A stretch of 64,000 nt of DNA, from positions 62,001 through 126,000 of the forward strand of contig NZ_FNQV01000009.1 of NCBI RefSeq assembly GCF_900107735.1. Direction: 5' to 3'. A program made the position numbers and the translations under genes. Source of the DNA: Bowdeniella nasicola (GTDB lineage: Bacteria; Actinomycetota; Actinomycetes; Actinomycetales; Actinomycetaceae). A model generated the notes under the pieces. The model worked only from the letters and a program-made list of their open reading frames with translations. It did no database searches and had not been told where the DNA came from. Shown here piece by piece: positions 36,568-45,021 of this stretch (within the stretch, counting starts at the first letter, position 1; each line of letters opens with the position of its first letter).

Positions 36568-38355
36568 TTACTCGTAATCGACGGGGTAAAGCTCCGGGGC
36601 CTTACCCGAGGGCGGAATGCCTAGATAGCGTACCGCGAACGTCGCGATCTCCTTAAAGACCGGGGCGGCGACGATGCCGCCCTGGAAGCCGGAGGACGGG
36701 TTATAGACGACGACGGAGATCGCGAGGCGCGGGTTATCCGCCGGAATGACGGCGTTAAAGACGCCCGCGGTTTGCGTCAGCGCGCCCGTCGGACCCGCGA
36801 CCTGCGCGGTACCCGTCTTCGCGGCGACGCGATAGCCGTCGATCGCGGCGCGGATACCGGTGCCGCCGGGCTGGGTGACGCCCTCCATCATCGTGAGCAT
36901 TTCCTGCGCCGTCTTCTCGCTGATCGCCTCGTGCCGCTCGGGAGTTTCGGCCGCGCGGTAGACGCCCTGCGCGTCGGTCACGCCTGCCACGAGGGTGGGC
37001 GCTACCCACTGCCCCTTGTTCGCGATCGCCTGCACGATTCCCGCATTTTGCAGCAGCGTGACGGCATAGCCCTGGCCGAACATCGTCGTGTATTTTTGCC
37101 GGCCATCCCACTTATCGGGCGGCACGAGGATGCCGGCGGACTGACCGGGCATTCCGACGTCGATGACCTGGCCGAGGTTGAACTTCTTGAAGTAGTCGTA
37201 GCGCACCTGGTCGGAGATCGTCTCGCCGATCTTGACGGTACCCGTGTTGTAGGAGCGCATGAGGATGCCCGCCACCGTGCGCTTTTCGACGCCGTGATCG
37301 GCGAAGTCCTTGATGACCTGGCCGTTTGGCGTCGTATAGCGCGAGGGGTTTTCGAAGTGCGATTCGGGCGTGACCTTGCCCTGGTCGATCGCGGTCGCGT
37401 ACGTCAGGAGTTTGCCGGTGGAGCCCGGCTCGTAGACCGCGGAGATCGAGCGGGCGCCCTGGTTGGCGGCGTCCGACTTCCAGTATTCGTTCGGGTTGAC
37501 GGTGTCCGAATCGGCGATCGCGAGCACCTTGCCGGTGCCGACCTCCTGGACGATCGCGGCCGCCCAGCTCGCCCCGTAGGTGTCCTTCGCGTTTTGCACC
37601 GCCTGCTGGCTGACGTCTTGCAGGTCGCGCAGCAGCGTGAGGTGGACGGTCGAGCCCGGCACGGCATCGACCTTTTCGTTCAGGCCCGTCGGGATGTGGG
37701 GGCCGCCGATGCCGACCTCCACGCGTTCCTTGCCGGGTATGCCCGTCAGGTCCTTGTCGTAGCTCATCTCCAGGCCCGCGGAGGCGACGCCTTCCTTGTT
37801 GACGAACCCGATGATGTTGCCGGCCGTCGTGCCGTTGGGGTAGGTGCGAACCGAGCGGAAATCCGGTTCGATGCCATCGATGCGCAAGTCCTTGATTTGG
37901 CGCCACTGCGCGGGCGTGAGGTTCTTGGCCAGCACGCGGTAGGTGGAATCGCCGGTGAGCTTGCCGCCGAGCACGGCCGCATCCTCGCCGAGCAGCGGCG
38001 CAAGTTGCTTGGCAGCCGCCGCGGGCCCGACGCCGACGATCGTTTTGCCGTCCTCGCCGCGCTGGACGTAGTCGCGCACCTTGATTTGGTTGACGCCGAC
38101 GTGCACGATCTGCGTGGAAGCGGCGAGCACGTTGCCTTCGGCGTCGACGATGGGGCCCCGCGGCGCGGAGATCTCGAAGGTCTTGGTGCGAAAATCGCGC
38201 GCCTGCTCGGCGAGGGCCGGAGCCATGATGATCTGCAGCCAGATGAGTTTGGTGAACCCGGCGAGCAGCGCGACGAGTGTCAGGACGAGGAATTTATTGG
38301 ACCGGTGCCACCAGGCCTTGACGCGCGCGTAGAGCGAAGTTTGCGACCGTGCCAT
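36568..38355 (-). CDS. ftsI: Septal penicillin-binding protein FtsI (PBP3-type, class B)
   Basis: FtsI is the class B transpeptidase that cross-links septal peptidoglycan with FtsW. The 595-residue protein has a cytoplasmic basic start, one membrane helix at ~22-43 (KFLVLTLVALLAGFTKLIWLQII), the pedestal domain (~60-230, with ISAPRGPIVDAEGNVLA), and the transpeptidase domain. The active site is EPGSTGKLLTY with the STGK serine, then RSYNTGTV (SxN) and AAKTGTAQV (KTG). There is no C-terminal PASTA domain. It lies 12 bp after ftsL and 25 bp before murE. Confidence 0.97.
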   Translation of the reverse strand: MARSQTSLYARVKAWWHRSNKFLVLTLVALLAGFTKLIWLQIIMAPALAEQARDFRTKTFEISAPRGPIVDAEGNVLAASTQIVHVGVNQIKVRDYVQRGEDGKTIVGVGPAAAAKQLAPLLGEDAAVLGGKLTGDSTYRVLAKNLTPAQWRQIKDLRIDGIEPDFRSVRTYPNGTTAGNIIGFVNKEGVASAGLEMSYDKDLTGIPGKERVEVGIGGPHIPTGLNEKVDAVPGSTVHLTLLRDLQDVSQQAVQNAKDTYGASWAAAIVQEVGTGKVLAIADSDTVNPNEYWKSDAANQGARSISAVYEPGSTGKLLTYATAIDQGKVTPESHFENPSRYTTPNGQVIKDFADHGVEKRTVAGILMRSYNTGTVKIGETISDQVRYDYFKKFNLGQVIDVGMPGQSAGILVPPDKWDGRQKYTTMFGQGYAVTLLQNAGIVQAIANKGQWVAPTLVAGVTDAQGVYRAAETPERHEAISEKTAQEMLTMMEGVTQPGGTGIRAAIDGYRVAAKTGTAQVAGPTGALTQTAGVFNAVIPADNPRLAISVVVYNPSSGFQGGIVAAPVFKEIATFAVRYLGIPPSGKAPELYPVDYE

Positions 38356-38367
38356 CGCGCGTCTCCT

Positions 38368-38757
38368 CTACTGTTGGCCCTCCTGCAGGGCCGTAATCGT
38401 GCCTGCCTGCAGGTTCATAATGAACGTCGTCGAGGCCGGAACCATCCCGATCTTGCCCGCGGCACCGCGAAGGTATTCGGGTGAGCCGAGAGTCTCGACC
38501 TCAGCTTTCAGTGTCTGTGCTGTTTCGGTTAACTCGACCAACTGGGCGCGCGTGTCGCGAATCTCGTAGGAGGTCACAGCCATCTGGGTGTTGAGCATGA
38601 GCGTCAGCCCCATGGCCGTGGCAAGGATCGTGATCAGCAGGGTGAGGAACGGCGCGATGGACCGGCGCAGCGCCGGGGTGCGCACGACCGACAGGCTCGG
38701 CCGCTCGATCGTCGTCGTTGTCCGCCGTGGGCGGGCGGCAGTCGCGAGCATGCTCAT
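38368..38757 (-). CDS. ftsL: FtsL-like septal ring protein
   Basis: A 129-residue bitopic membrane protein at the place of ftsL between rsmH and ftsI. A basic cytoplasmic start (ARPRRTTTTIERP) leads to one membrane helix at ~35-58 (FLTLLITILATAMGLTLMLN), followed by a coiled coil (RDTRAQLVELTETAQTLKAEVETLGSPEYLRGAAGKIGM) that would pair with an FtsB-like partner. FtsL sequences diverge strongly, so the assignment rests on position, length and topology. It overlaps rsmH by 4 bp. Confidence 0.87.
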   Translation of the reverse strand: MSMLATAARPRRTTTTIERPSLSVVRTPALRRSIAPFLTLLITILATAMGLTLMLNTQMAVTSYEIRDTRAQLVELTETAQTLKAEVETLGSPEYLRGAAGKIGMVPASTTFIMNLQAGTITALQEGQQ

Positions 38758-39716
38758 GTCGTACTCCTAATTTTGCGCACGGCGCGCAGCCGTACCGGGG
38801 CCGAACGGGGGTTTGCTTCGAGCTCTCGCTCATCGGCGCGCTCGGCGCCGCGGGTGAGCAGTTTCAAGCGGGGCTTGGCGGATTCGGGGATGATGGGCAG
38901 GTCGAGCGGCGCCGTGCTCGTTGCGCCGGCGGCGAAGACCTGCTTGACGATGCGGTCCTCCAGCGACTGGTAGGACTCGACGACGAGGACGCCGCCCACA
39001 TCGAGGGCGTCGATCGCGCGCGGCAACGCTTCGGCGAGGATCCGCAGTTCGTCGTTGACGGCGACGCGCAGCGCCTGGAAGACGCGCTTGGCGGGGTGGC
39101 CGCCGGTGCGCTTGGCGGATTGCGGGATGCACTCGCGGATGATCGCCACGAGCTCATCGGTCGTGGTCAGTGGCACCTGCTCGCGGGCCTCGACGATCCG
39201 GGCCGCGATCCGGTTGGCGTACTTTTCCTCGCCGTAGGTCCGAAACGTTCGGGTCAGCTCCCCGACGCTCGCGGTTGCGAGGATCGAGGCGGCCGTGACC
39301 TCGCTGGTCGGATCCATCCGCATGTCCAGCGGCGCGGATCGCGCATAGGAAAACCCGCGCTCGGCCTCATCGAGCTGCATCGAGGAGACACCCAGGTCCA
39401 TCAAAATGCCGACGACGGCGAGCCCGGCGCGCTCCCGCATCTGCTCGGCGACGTCGCCGATCTCGTCGTAGGTGGTGTGAAAGGTATGGAAGCGATCGCC
39501 AAAGCGCGCCAGGCGCTCGCTCGCGAGGGCGATGGCGCGGTCGTCGCGGTCGATCCCCGCGACGACGAGCTCGGGGTTCGCCTCAAGGATCGCCTCACTG
39601 TGGCCGCCAAGGCCCAGCGTCGCGTCGATGATGACGCCCTTGGGCGTTGCAGACAGCAGCTCGACGCAGCGATCGCGCATCACCGGGATGTGCCGCGTCG
39701 TGCCCGCCATACTCAC
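38754..39716 (-). CDS. rsmH: 16S rRNA (cytosine1402-N4)-methyltransferase
   Basis: RsmH (MraW) methylates N4 of C1402 in 16S rRNA. The 320-residue protein begins RHIPVMRDRCVELL, has the SAM-binding VIIDATLGLGGHSEAIL and VAGIDRDDRAI motifs, the DLGVSSMQLDEAERGFSY active-site block, and the late segments TRTFRTYGEEKYANRIA and RVFQALRVAVNDEL. ATG 39716 fits the family start. It lies 102 bp after mraZ and is followed by ftsL with a 4-bp overlap, the common dcw order. Confidence 0.98.
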   Translation of the reverse strand: MSMAGTTRHIPVMRDRCVELLSATPKGVIIDATLGLGGHSEAILEANPELVVAGIDRDDRAIALASERLARFGDRFHTFHTTYDEIGDVAEQMRERAGLAVVGILMDLGVSSMQLDEAERGFSYARSAPLDMRMDPTSEVTAASILATASVGELTRTFRTYGEEKYANRIAARIVEAREQVPLTTTDELVAIIRECIPQSAKRTGGHPAKRVFQALRVAVNDELRILAEALPRAIDALDVGGVLVVESYQSLEDRIVKQVFAAGATSTAPLDLPIIPESAKPRLKLLTRGAERADERELEANPRSAPVRLRAVRKIRSTT

Positions 39717-39818
39717 GCCCTTTCAGTTTCGAGGTGCTCACAAGAGGTCTGGACCCACTCCGGCTGATCCGGCGACGGGGAAGTTCGCCGGAGCATCGGA
39801 GTAAGTCCACGCGTCTTG

Positions 39819-40250
39819 CTAAAAGACACCGGGAACAATCTCGTCTTCCGTGTCGGAGAATTCGGACTCCTGAGCCGACAGGTAGTCCTGCCATGCCTCG
39901 TTGTCCCAAATCTCCACCCGGGTCCCCATGCCGATGACGGCAAGATCCCGACCGAGCCCGGCATAGGAGCGCAGGTTCGCGGGAATGGTGATCCGGCCTT
40001 GCTTATCGGGCTGTTCGTCCGCCGCCCCGGACAAGAACACGCGCAGGTACTGCCGCGCCTGCTTGCTCGTCAGGGGTGCCGCGCGCAGCTGCTCGTGGAT
40101 CGCCTCAAACTCCCGCATCGGAAAGACGTACAGGCATCGTTCCTGTCCGCGGGTGATGACGAGGCCGCCAGCGAGCTGCTCACGGTACTTGGCGGGCAGG
40201 ATGAGTCGACCCTTGTCGTCCAGCTTCGGTTCATACGTCCCGAGGAACAT
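39819..40250 (-). CDS. mraZ: Transcriptional regulator MraZ
   Basis: MraZ is the DNA-binding regulator at the head of the division cluster; it binds short direct repeats in its own promoter. The 143-residue protein has two AbrB-like halves: [23 protein letters not shown] and [22 protein letters not shown]. The frame is open to 40706, but a strong GGAGGTGG site and the family start fix ATG 40250. The two halves carry the expected D-x-x-G-R repeats. Its own operator and promoter lie about 40-65 bp upstream. The acidic C-terminal tail ([12 protein letters not shown]) is normal for actinobacteria. Confidence 0.97.
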   Translation of the reverse strand: MFLGTYEPKLDDKGRLILPAKYREQLAGGLVITRGQERCLYVFPMREFEAIHEQLRAAPLTSKQARQYLRVFLSGAADEQPDKQGRITIPANLRSYAGLGRDLAVIGMGTRVEIWDNEAWQDYLSAQESEFSDTEDEIVPGVF

Positions 40251-40288
40251 TCGGATCCACCTCCGTCCTGCCACGAACCGCCGATTGC

Positions 40289-40314
40289 CTCCACAATACT
40301 CCACTTTGCTCCAC
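40289..40314 (-). promoter_or_regulatory. MraZ operator: three GTGGAG direct repeats
   Basis: Three copies of GTGGAG are spaced exactly 10 bp apart (starting at 40314, 40304 and 40294 on the - strand). MraZ proteins of other bacteria bind three to four short GTGG-type repeats at one helical turn. The sites cover the promoter spacer and reach the -10 box. Confidence 0.85.
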
Positions 40315-40320
40315 GCGCAA
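40293..40320 (-). promoter_or_regulatory. Promoter of the division / cell-wall cluster
   Basis: TTGCGC (40320-40315, -35) and TATTGT (40298-40293, -10) with a 16-bp spacer. The spacer is occupied by MraZ repeats, so MraZ binding should block RNA polymerase. The start would be near 40286, giving a 36-nt leader. Confidence 0.55.
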
Positions 40321-40447
40321 GCGTTATTTGCTTGTTTTGCCTCCTTCTTTCCCGACGACATTCGCGTGATCTCGCGGAAAACCAGCAAGTGGCGGGCAGT
40401 GGAGGGATGAGCCACATTCGGGCCGGACGAGGACCCGAAAAGGGGCA

Positions 40448-40474
40448 AGAAAAAACCGCCCGGAGACCGGGCGG
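40448..40474 (-). terminator. Intrinsic terminator of the DUF3040 gene
   Basis: On the - strand, an 8-bp GC stem (CCGCCCGG with CCGGGCGG, 40474-40456) with a 3-nt loop is followed by TTTTTTCTT. It lies 27 bp past the stop and separates this gene from mraZ. Confidence 0.9.
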
Positions 40475-40500
40475 CCAGGAGAAGGGGAGGGAAGTGGAGG

Positions 40501-40872
40501 TTAGCGGCCGTCCTTGCGCTGCTCCCAGCGCTCGGCCTGCTTATCCATAAACGAGGAACCCGACGTAGGCGCCTTCGGCTTGGGGCGCGCTCCCCCGCGG
40601 GCGACCCGCCCACCGCGCGTGGGCGACATCGCCCACAGCACCGAGCCGAGCATGACCACAAACCCGAGGACCCCGAGCCAGATCTGGCTGGCAGCAACGC
40701 CGCCAATCAGCCCGAGCAGGCCGACGATAAAGCCCAAAATGCCAAGCGAGATCCGTTTCGCGTCAAACTGGGGACGCGCAGAACCCATCTGCTGAGCGAG
40801 CTTCGGATCATCCGCCCGCAGATGCTGCTCCATCTCCTTTAAGACGCGCTGCTCATATTCGCTGAGAGCCAT
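40501..40872 (-). CDS. DUF3040-family membrane protein
   Basis: A 123-residue actinobacterial protein of unknown function. It begins [18 protein letters not shown] with the DPKLAQQM segment that defines the family, has two hydrophobic segments ([20 protein letters not shown] and [19 protein letters not shown]), and ends with a basic tail ([14 protein letters not shown]). The frame is open to 40941, but ATG 40872 has a very strong AAGGAGG site and fits the family start. DUF3040 genes are often found beside mraZ or dinB. A terminator follows the gene. Confidence 0.9.
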   Translation of the reverse strand: MALSEYEQRVLKEMEQHLRADDPKLAQQMGSARPQFDAKRISLGILGFIVGLLGLIGGVAASQIWLGVLGFVVMLGSVLWAMSPTRGGRVARGGARPKPKAPTSGSSFMDKQAERWEQRKDGR

Positions 40873-40948
40873 GACGTCCTCCTTGGCCTCGCGGCATTGT
40901 TTCGGGCTTTTATCGTACGTCGTTAAGGACCCAATTGCCACTGGGGTT

Positions 40949-42160
40949 TCACTGCTGATCTAGCAGTCTCGCCGGTCGGATTGCATCGCTGCCGAAGCGG
41001 GCCGCAATCTGGTCGGCGACGCTCTCCGCCTTGCGCGTGCGACCGTCGTCATCAAGCGCCAATTGCACCCCGCGCGAGCGGTCCTGCAGCTGGTCCACCT
41101 TCGTGCCGATGAGGCGGATACCGGAGTCCGGGATGACGATTTTGTCGAGCAACGCGAGCGCCGCCTGCGCGATCTCACCGCCCACGTCCGTCCCGACGCC
41201 GATGGACACCGAGCGCGTGAGCGTGGAAAAGTCCGCCATCCGCACCTTGATCCCGATGCTCGATCCGAGCAGGCCCGCCGCGCGCAGCCGGCGCGCCAGC
41301 CCGTGGGACTGGCCGATGATCGTGCGCTCCAGGACGTCGCGATCGCGCACATCGGTGGCGAACGTCTCCTCGGAGCTCACGGACTTTTCCCGCCGCTCCG
41401 GATGGATGCCGCGCACCTCCTCGCCCGCCGCATAGCGCCGCAGCGCGGCCGCCTGCGCGCGCCCGAGCCACGCTCCAAGGCGCGCCGGTGGCACCGCCAT
41501 GAGGTCCGCGACGGTGTGCAGCCCGTAGCGTTCGCACACCTCCGTGCCCTTCGCCCCCACCCCCGGCATCGCTGCGACGGGCAGTCCGTAAAGGAACTCG
41601 CGCGTGCGCGCATGAGGAATGAGCATCATCCCATCGGGCTTGGCGAACGTAGAGGCCATCTTCGCCACGTGCGTCACGCTCGCCACCCCCACGCTCGCGG
41701 GCACGCCAACATCCTCGCGCACGCGCGCGCGGATCCATTGTGCGATGTGCGTCGGCGATCCCATGCGCCGCAGCGAGCCCGCCACGTCAATGAAGGCCTC
41801 ATCGACGCTGACCTGCTCGACCGTCGGCGAAACCCGAGAGATCACGTCCATCACGCGCGCTGAGACCTCGGAGTAGACCCCCTTGCGGTTCGGCACGACG
41901 ACGGCCTGCGGGCACAGCCGCCGGGCCCGGCTAATCGGCATCGCGGCGTGCACCCCGAAGGCTCGCGCCTCATAGGTCGCGCTCGTGACGACGCCCCGGT
42001 TGCCCGACCCGCCCACAATGAGGGGCTTTCCCGCCAGTTCGGGGCGGTAAAGCAGCTCGACGGAGGCGAAAAAGCAGTCCATGTCGACGTGCAGCACGGT
42101 GCAACCGGTATCGTCATCGCCCCAATGTCGGGCAATCGCCGGCCGGATCCCTCGCGACAT
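40949..42160 (-). CDS. dinB: DNA polymerase IV (Y-family, DinB)
   Basis: A Y-family translesion polymerase, 403 residues from ATG 42160 (site GGAGG 8 nt upstream). The catalytic residues are in TVLHVDMDCFFASVELL and QVSVDEAFIDVAG; the finger/palm parts show LIVGGSGNRGVVTSATYEARAFGV. The HhH part (AMPGVGAKGTEVCERYGLHTVADL) and little-finger domain follow. The C-terminus ends LLDQQ without an obvious Q-L-x-L-F clamp motif, so clamp binding may be weak. It diverges from the gene at 42195 with only 34 bp between, sharing one -10 element. I see no SOS box here. Confidence 0.94.
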   Translation of the reverse strand: MSRGIRPAIARHWGDDDTGCTVLHVDMDCFFASVELLYRPELAGKPLIVGGSGNRGVVTSATYEARAFGVHAAMPISRARRLCPQAVVVPNRKGVYSEVSARVMDVISRVSPTVEQVSVDEAFIDVAGSLRRMGSPTHIAQWIRARVREDVGVPASVGVASVTHVAKMASTFAKPDGMMLIPHARTREFLYGLPVAAMPGVGAKGTEVCERYGLHTVADLMAVPPARLGAWLGRAQAAALRRYAAGEEVRGIHPERREKSVSSEETFATDVRDRDVLERTIIGQSHGLARRLRAAGLLGSSIGIKVRMADFSTLTRSVSIGVGTDVGGEIAQAALALLDKIVIPDSGIRLIGTKVDQLQDRSRGVQLALDDDGRTRKAESVADQIAARFGSDAIRPARLLDQQ

Positions 42161-42182
42161 CGCTGCCACCTCCCTTCCTCGT

Positions 42183-42189
42183 TAGGCTA
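42183..42189. promoter_or_regulatory. Symmetric -10 element shared by divergent promoters
   Basis: TAGGCT on the + strand (42183-42188) is a TANNNT box 6 nt before ATG 42195. The reverse strand reads TAGCCT at 42189-42184, a box for dinB. Both promoters therefore use the same 7 bp. Confidence 0.55.
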
Positions 42190-42194
42190 TCGGC

Positions 42195-43025
42195 ATGGCC
42201 CGCACTCGAGCATCCGGCTCTCCCACCGCTTTTCCCGCTGGCACCCTGACGACCTCCACCGGCTCCCTCACCTTCGACGCCATCACGCCCCGCGCCGCGC
42301 TCCTCGTCCTCGACGGGATGGAATCTTCCTACATCGATCTCGACGATCCGACGCACCTGGAATTTGAGTACATGCAGCAGATGGACCTCGCCGCCCGCGT
42401 CGCGCTCGGCGACGGACCCATCCGAGCCCTGCACCTTGGTGGCGCCGGCTGCGCGCTCGCCCGAGCCTGGGCGGCCTCCCGCCCCGGCTCGCGCCAACTC
42501 GTCGTCGAATGGGATGCGATTCTTGCCGAGCTCGCCCGCGAGTTTTGCGACGTGCCGCGCGCGCCCGAGGTGAAGATCCGCGTCGCCGAAGCCCGCGCTG
42601 CGCTGCAGCGGTTTCCGGAAGATCGCTGGGATGTCGTCGTGCGCGACACCTTTACCGGCGGCGCCGTGCCCGCCCATATGCGCACCTATGAGGTGGCGCT
42701 TTCCGCCTCCCACACCCTCGCCGAGGGCGGGCTGTTCCTCGCTAACCTCACCGACCGTCCGCCGCTGGCCATGGCCCGCAGTGAGGTCGCGACGATCTCG
42801 GCGGTATTCCCGCACGTCGCCATGATCATCGACCCGGCGATCCTGCGCGGCCGCCGCTACGGCAACGCCCTCATCGTCGCCGCGAAGATCCCCTTCGACG
42901 TGACCGCGCTCGCCCGGGCCTGCCGCGGCCTGCCGCTGCCTGTCACCGTCGTCGCGGGCGAGAAGCTGCGCGACTTTGCGGGCACGATGCCCGTCCTGCA
43001 CGACGAGGCCCCGACCGCCCCCTAG
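42195..43025 (+). CDS. Spermidine synthase-fold methyltransferase-like protein
   Basis: A 276-residue protein with the Rossmann fold of spermidine synthases and related aminopropyl- or methyltransferases. Visible features are LDGMESSYIDLDDPTHLEFEYMQQM near residues 40-65, HLGGAGCALARAW (cofactor loop, GxGxC), VVEWDAILAELAREF with the acidic residue that ends the second strand, and DVVVRDTFTGGAVPAHM. Actinobacteria often carry such stand-alone proteins without polyamine context. There is no speD or other polyamine gene here, so its reaction is unknown. The start is ATG 42195, with a TAGGCT box 6 nt before it and no ribosome-binding site. Confidence 0.82.
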   Translation: MARTRASGSPTAFPAGTLTTSTGSLTFDAITPRAALLVLDGMESSYIDLDDPTHLEFEYMQQMDLAARVALGDGPIRALHLGGAGCALARAWAASRPGSRQLVVEWDAILAELAREFCDVPRAPEVKIRVAEARAALQRFPEDRWDVVVRDTFTGGAVPAHMRTYEVALSASHTLAEGGLFLANLTDRPPLAMARSEVATISAVFPHVAMIIDPAILRGRRYGNALIVAAKIPFDVTALARACRGLPLPVTVVAGEKLRDFAGTMPVLHDEAPTAP

Positions 43026-43028
43026 CAG

Positions 43029-43037
43029 TTATCCACA
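43029..43037 (+). other. Single DnaA-box-like sequence
   Basis: TTATCCACA matches the DnaA-box consensus exactly. It is alone and lies before the HNH gene; it is not an origin by itself. Confidence 0.5.
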
Positions 43038-43053
43038 GGCCAGGCGTCGGCCC

Positions 43054-43082
43054 TTGTCGGGTACGACGACGGCCATTAGCGT
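43054..43082 (+). promoter_or_regulatory. Promoter of the DUF222-HNH gene (leaderless arrangement)
   Basis: TTGTCG (-35, 43054-43059), 17-bp spacer and TAGCGT (-10, 43077-43082). The -10 ends 7 nt before ATG 43090, so the mRNA would start near the ATG. Confidence 0.6.
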
Positions 43083-43089
43083 CGCTTGC

Positions 43090-44967
43090 ATGACAACCGG
43101 CACGATGCTCGAGCAGCTGCGCAGCGCACATGACGCGCTCGCCGCTATTGACGCCTCGATGCTCACCGCCGTGAGCGATGCCGAGAAATTGGAGGCCGCT
43201 CGCCTGACCTTTGCGATCGAATCGAATCTCGCGGGTCTGCGCGATGATCTGATCGCTGCGGTCGAGGCCGACGAGACGACGCGCCGCGTCACGGGCCAGC
43301 CCACCTCCACATGGATTCGCACGACGACAAACTCCACCCAGGGCACCGCGACCCGCCTCGTCAAGCAGGCCACGGCCACCTCCCGCTATCCCGCGCTGCT
43401 CGCCGCGCTGCGTGAAGGCAGCATCACCGACGCGCACCGGCACACCGCGCTCACCCAGCTCGAGATCCTCTCCCGCGAGGCGCACGTCATCGCGGATCCG
43501 AGCATCCTCGTCGCCGCCGAGCAGGCCCTCATCAACCTCGCTCGCGATCTCGAACCCCGCACCTTCAAGACGGAAGCCGCGCGCCTGACGGAGTCGATTG
43601 CCGCGCGCTCGACGAACGATGCGGAAGAGGCCGCCGCCCGCGCGACGGCGCGCGTGCGAGCCGCGCGCTCCCTGTCAATCTCGACGAGCGCTGACGGCCA
43701 CACGACGTATATCAACGGAACCTTCGCAACGGTCGACGCACTGAACGCCATCGCGATACTCAACGCTCGCGCCCAAGCCAAGTTCTCCCAGTCGCGTGAT
43801 ACCGCCGGAGCCTCATCGACGGGGCCGGAGGCCGCGAGCCCAGACCTCGCGCGGGATACCTCCCCCGCTACCGTGCGCAAGTACCTCGCCGACGCCTTCC
43901 TGGAGGTCATCACCGAAGAGCAACGCGCGGGCGGTTCCCCGATGCTGGGCGGCGACCGCCCCCGCATCGTCATCACCGCTGACTTCCGTTCCCTGCTCGC
44001 CGAGTCCTGCCAGCTCCTTGGCATCACCGAGGCCGAACTCGCGCCGCCCGCGGATCTTTTCTCTACCGCTCCCGAGCCCGCCGCAGCGGACCTGGTGAGC
44101 GATACCGACCTCGAACGCGACCTCGCCGAGGCTGCCGAAGCGGATCCCATGGCAATATTCGACGCCTGGCCGCCGCTTGTCGACGGCGATATCGCCGACG
44201 CCCCGGATTTCGCGCGACCACTGCCCGGCGAATATGAGGATCCACCGCCGCCACCGACACAACCATCCACCCCACCACCGGAGTCCATCGCTCCGCAACC
44301 GACGTCCCTCGTCCCGCTGCCGCATTCCATCGTGAGGATGCCGCGCTCCATCGCGCCGCCACGGCAGGACTACCCGCCACCGTCGTCGCCGGAAGAAAAC
44401 GTGGCGCGAGCCCGCGCCCGCGCGATGGTCGAGGCCCTGCGCACCACCGCCTCACGCTACTGGCATCGTCGCTTCGATAGCGGCCACCATCTCTCGGCGC
44501 TGCACCTGCGGCTGCTGGCGTGCGACGCCGAAGTCATGTTCGTCGACCTCGATGAGCACGGCCTGCCGCGCGGCTCCAGCCCCCGCTCCCGCGTCGTCGG
44601 CGCCAAGCTCCGCCGCGAGCTGGCCATCCGCGATCGCGGCTGCGTCTATCCCGGCTGCACCGTGCCCGCCGCGGGCTGCGAGTCCCACCACATCGAGGCC
44701 TGGGCGCTTGGCGGCCCGACGACGATGTCGAACCTCGTCCTGCTGTGCGCCTTCCACCACCGCGAGGTCCAGCACGACACGGGCGACACCGAGAACTGGC
44801 GGATCCGCATGACCGCCGCGGGCCTACCCGAGCTGATCCCGCCGCTGCGCGTCGATCCGGACCAGCGCCCGGTCATCCACGACCGGTTCAAGCCCTACCG
44901 AGGGCCGGCCGCCGACGACGCTACCCCCGTCGGCACCAGCATTGCTGACGACGAGAGCGTCGCCTAG
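43090..44967 (+). CDS. DUF222 / HNH endonuclease-like protein
   Basis: A 625-residue protein with an N-terminal DUF222 domain (~residues 1-300) and a C-terminal HNH nuclease domain. The HNH core reads RELAIRDRGCVYPGC...ESHHIEAWALGG and NLVLLCAFHHREVQHD, with the Cys pairs and His residues of a zinc HNH fold. A Pro-rich linker (~375-430) separates the two. Genes of this type are abundant, often multi-copy, in actinobacteria; they are suspected to be selfish or group-I-intron-like, but their targets are unknown. A leaderless promoter and a DnaA-box-like site lie upstream. It has no partner gene and converges on an MFS gene. Confidence 0.93.
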   Translation: MTTGTMLEQLRSAHDALAAIDASMLTAVSDAEKLEAARLTFAIESNLAGLRDDLIAAVEADETTRRVTGQPTSTWIRTTTNSTQGTATRLVKQATATSRYPALLAALREGSITDAHRHTALTQLEILSREAHVIADPSILVAAEQALINLARDLEPRTFKTEAARLTESIAARSTNDAEEAAARATARVRAARSLSISTSADGHTTYINGTFATVDALNAIAILNARAQAKFSQSRDTAGASSTGPEAASPDLARDTSPATVRKYLADAFLEVITEEQRAGGSPMLGGDRPRIVITADFRSLLAESCQLLGITEAELAPPADLFSTAPEPAAADLVSDTDLERDLAEAAEADPMAIFDAWPPLVDGDIADAPDFARPLPGEYEDPPPPPTQPSTPPPESIAPQPTSLVPLPHSIVRMPRSIAPPRQDYPPPSSPEENVARARARAMVEALRTTASRYWHRRFDSGHHLSALHLRLLACDAEVMFVDLDEHGLPRGSSPRSRVVGAKLRRELAIRDRGCVYPGCTVPAAGCESHHIEAWALGGPTTMSNLVLLCAFHHREVQHDTGDTENWRIRMTAAGLPELIPPLRVDPDQRPVIHDRFKPYRGPAADDATPVGTSIADDESVA

Positions 44968-44999
44968 TTCCTCGATCCCGAGCGCTCAGCTCGCTCGCA

Positions 45000-45020
45000 G
45001 GCCGACGCCTTTCGTCGGCC
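45000..45020. terminator. Hairpin between the convergent HNH and MFS genes
   Basis: GGCCGACG (45000-45007) pairs perfectly with CGTCGGCC (45013-45020) around a 5-nt loop. There is no T-run on either side. Its place between the two stops fits a two-way terminator. Confidence 0.6.
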
Positions 45021-45021
45021 C

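Noticed and set aside
40949-42160. SOS control of dinB
   Set aside because: No GAAC-N4-GTTC site was found near its promoter; its expression may still be indirect.
43029-43037. A replication origin
   Set aside because: Only one DnaA box, no AT-rich unwinding element, and no dnaA or dnaN nearby.
42976-43089. A 38-codon N-terminal extension of the DUF222-HNH protein
   Set aside because: It overlaps the end of the preceding gene and lies upstream of a good promoter; the family start fits ATG 43090.
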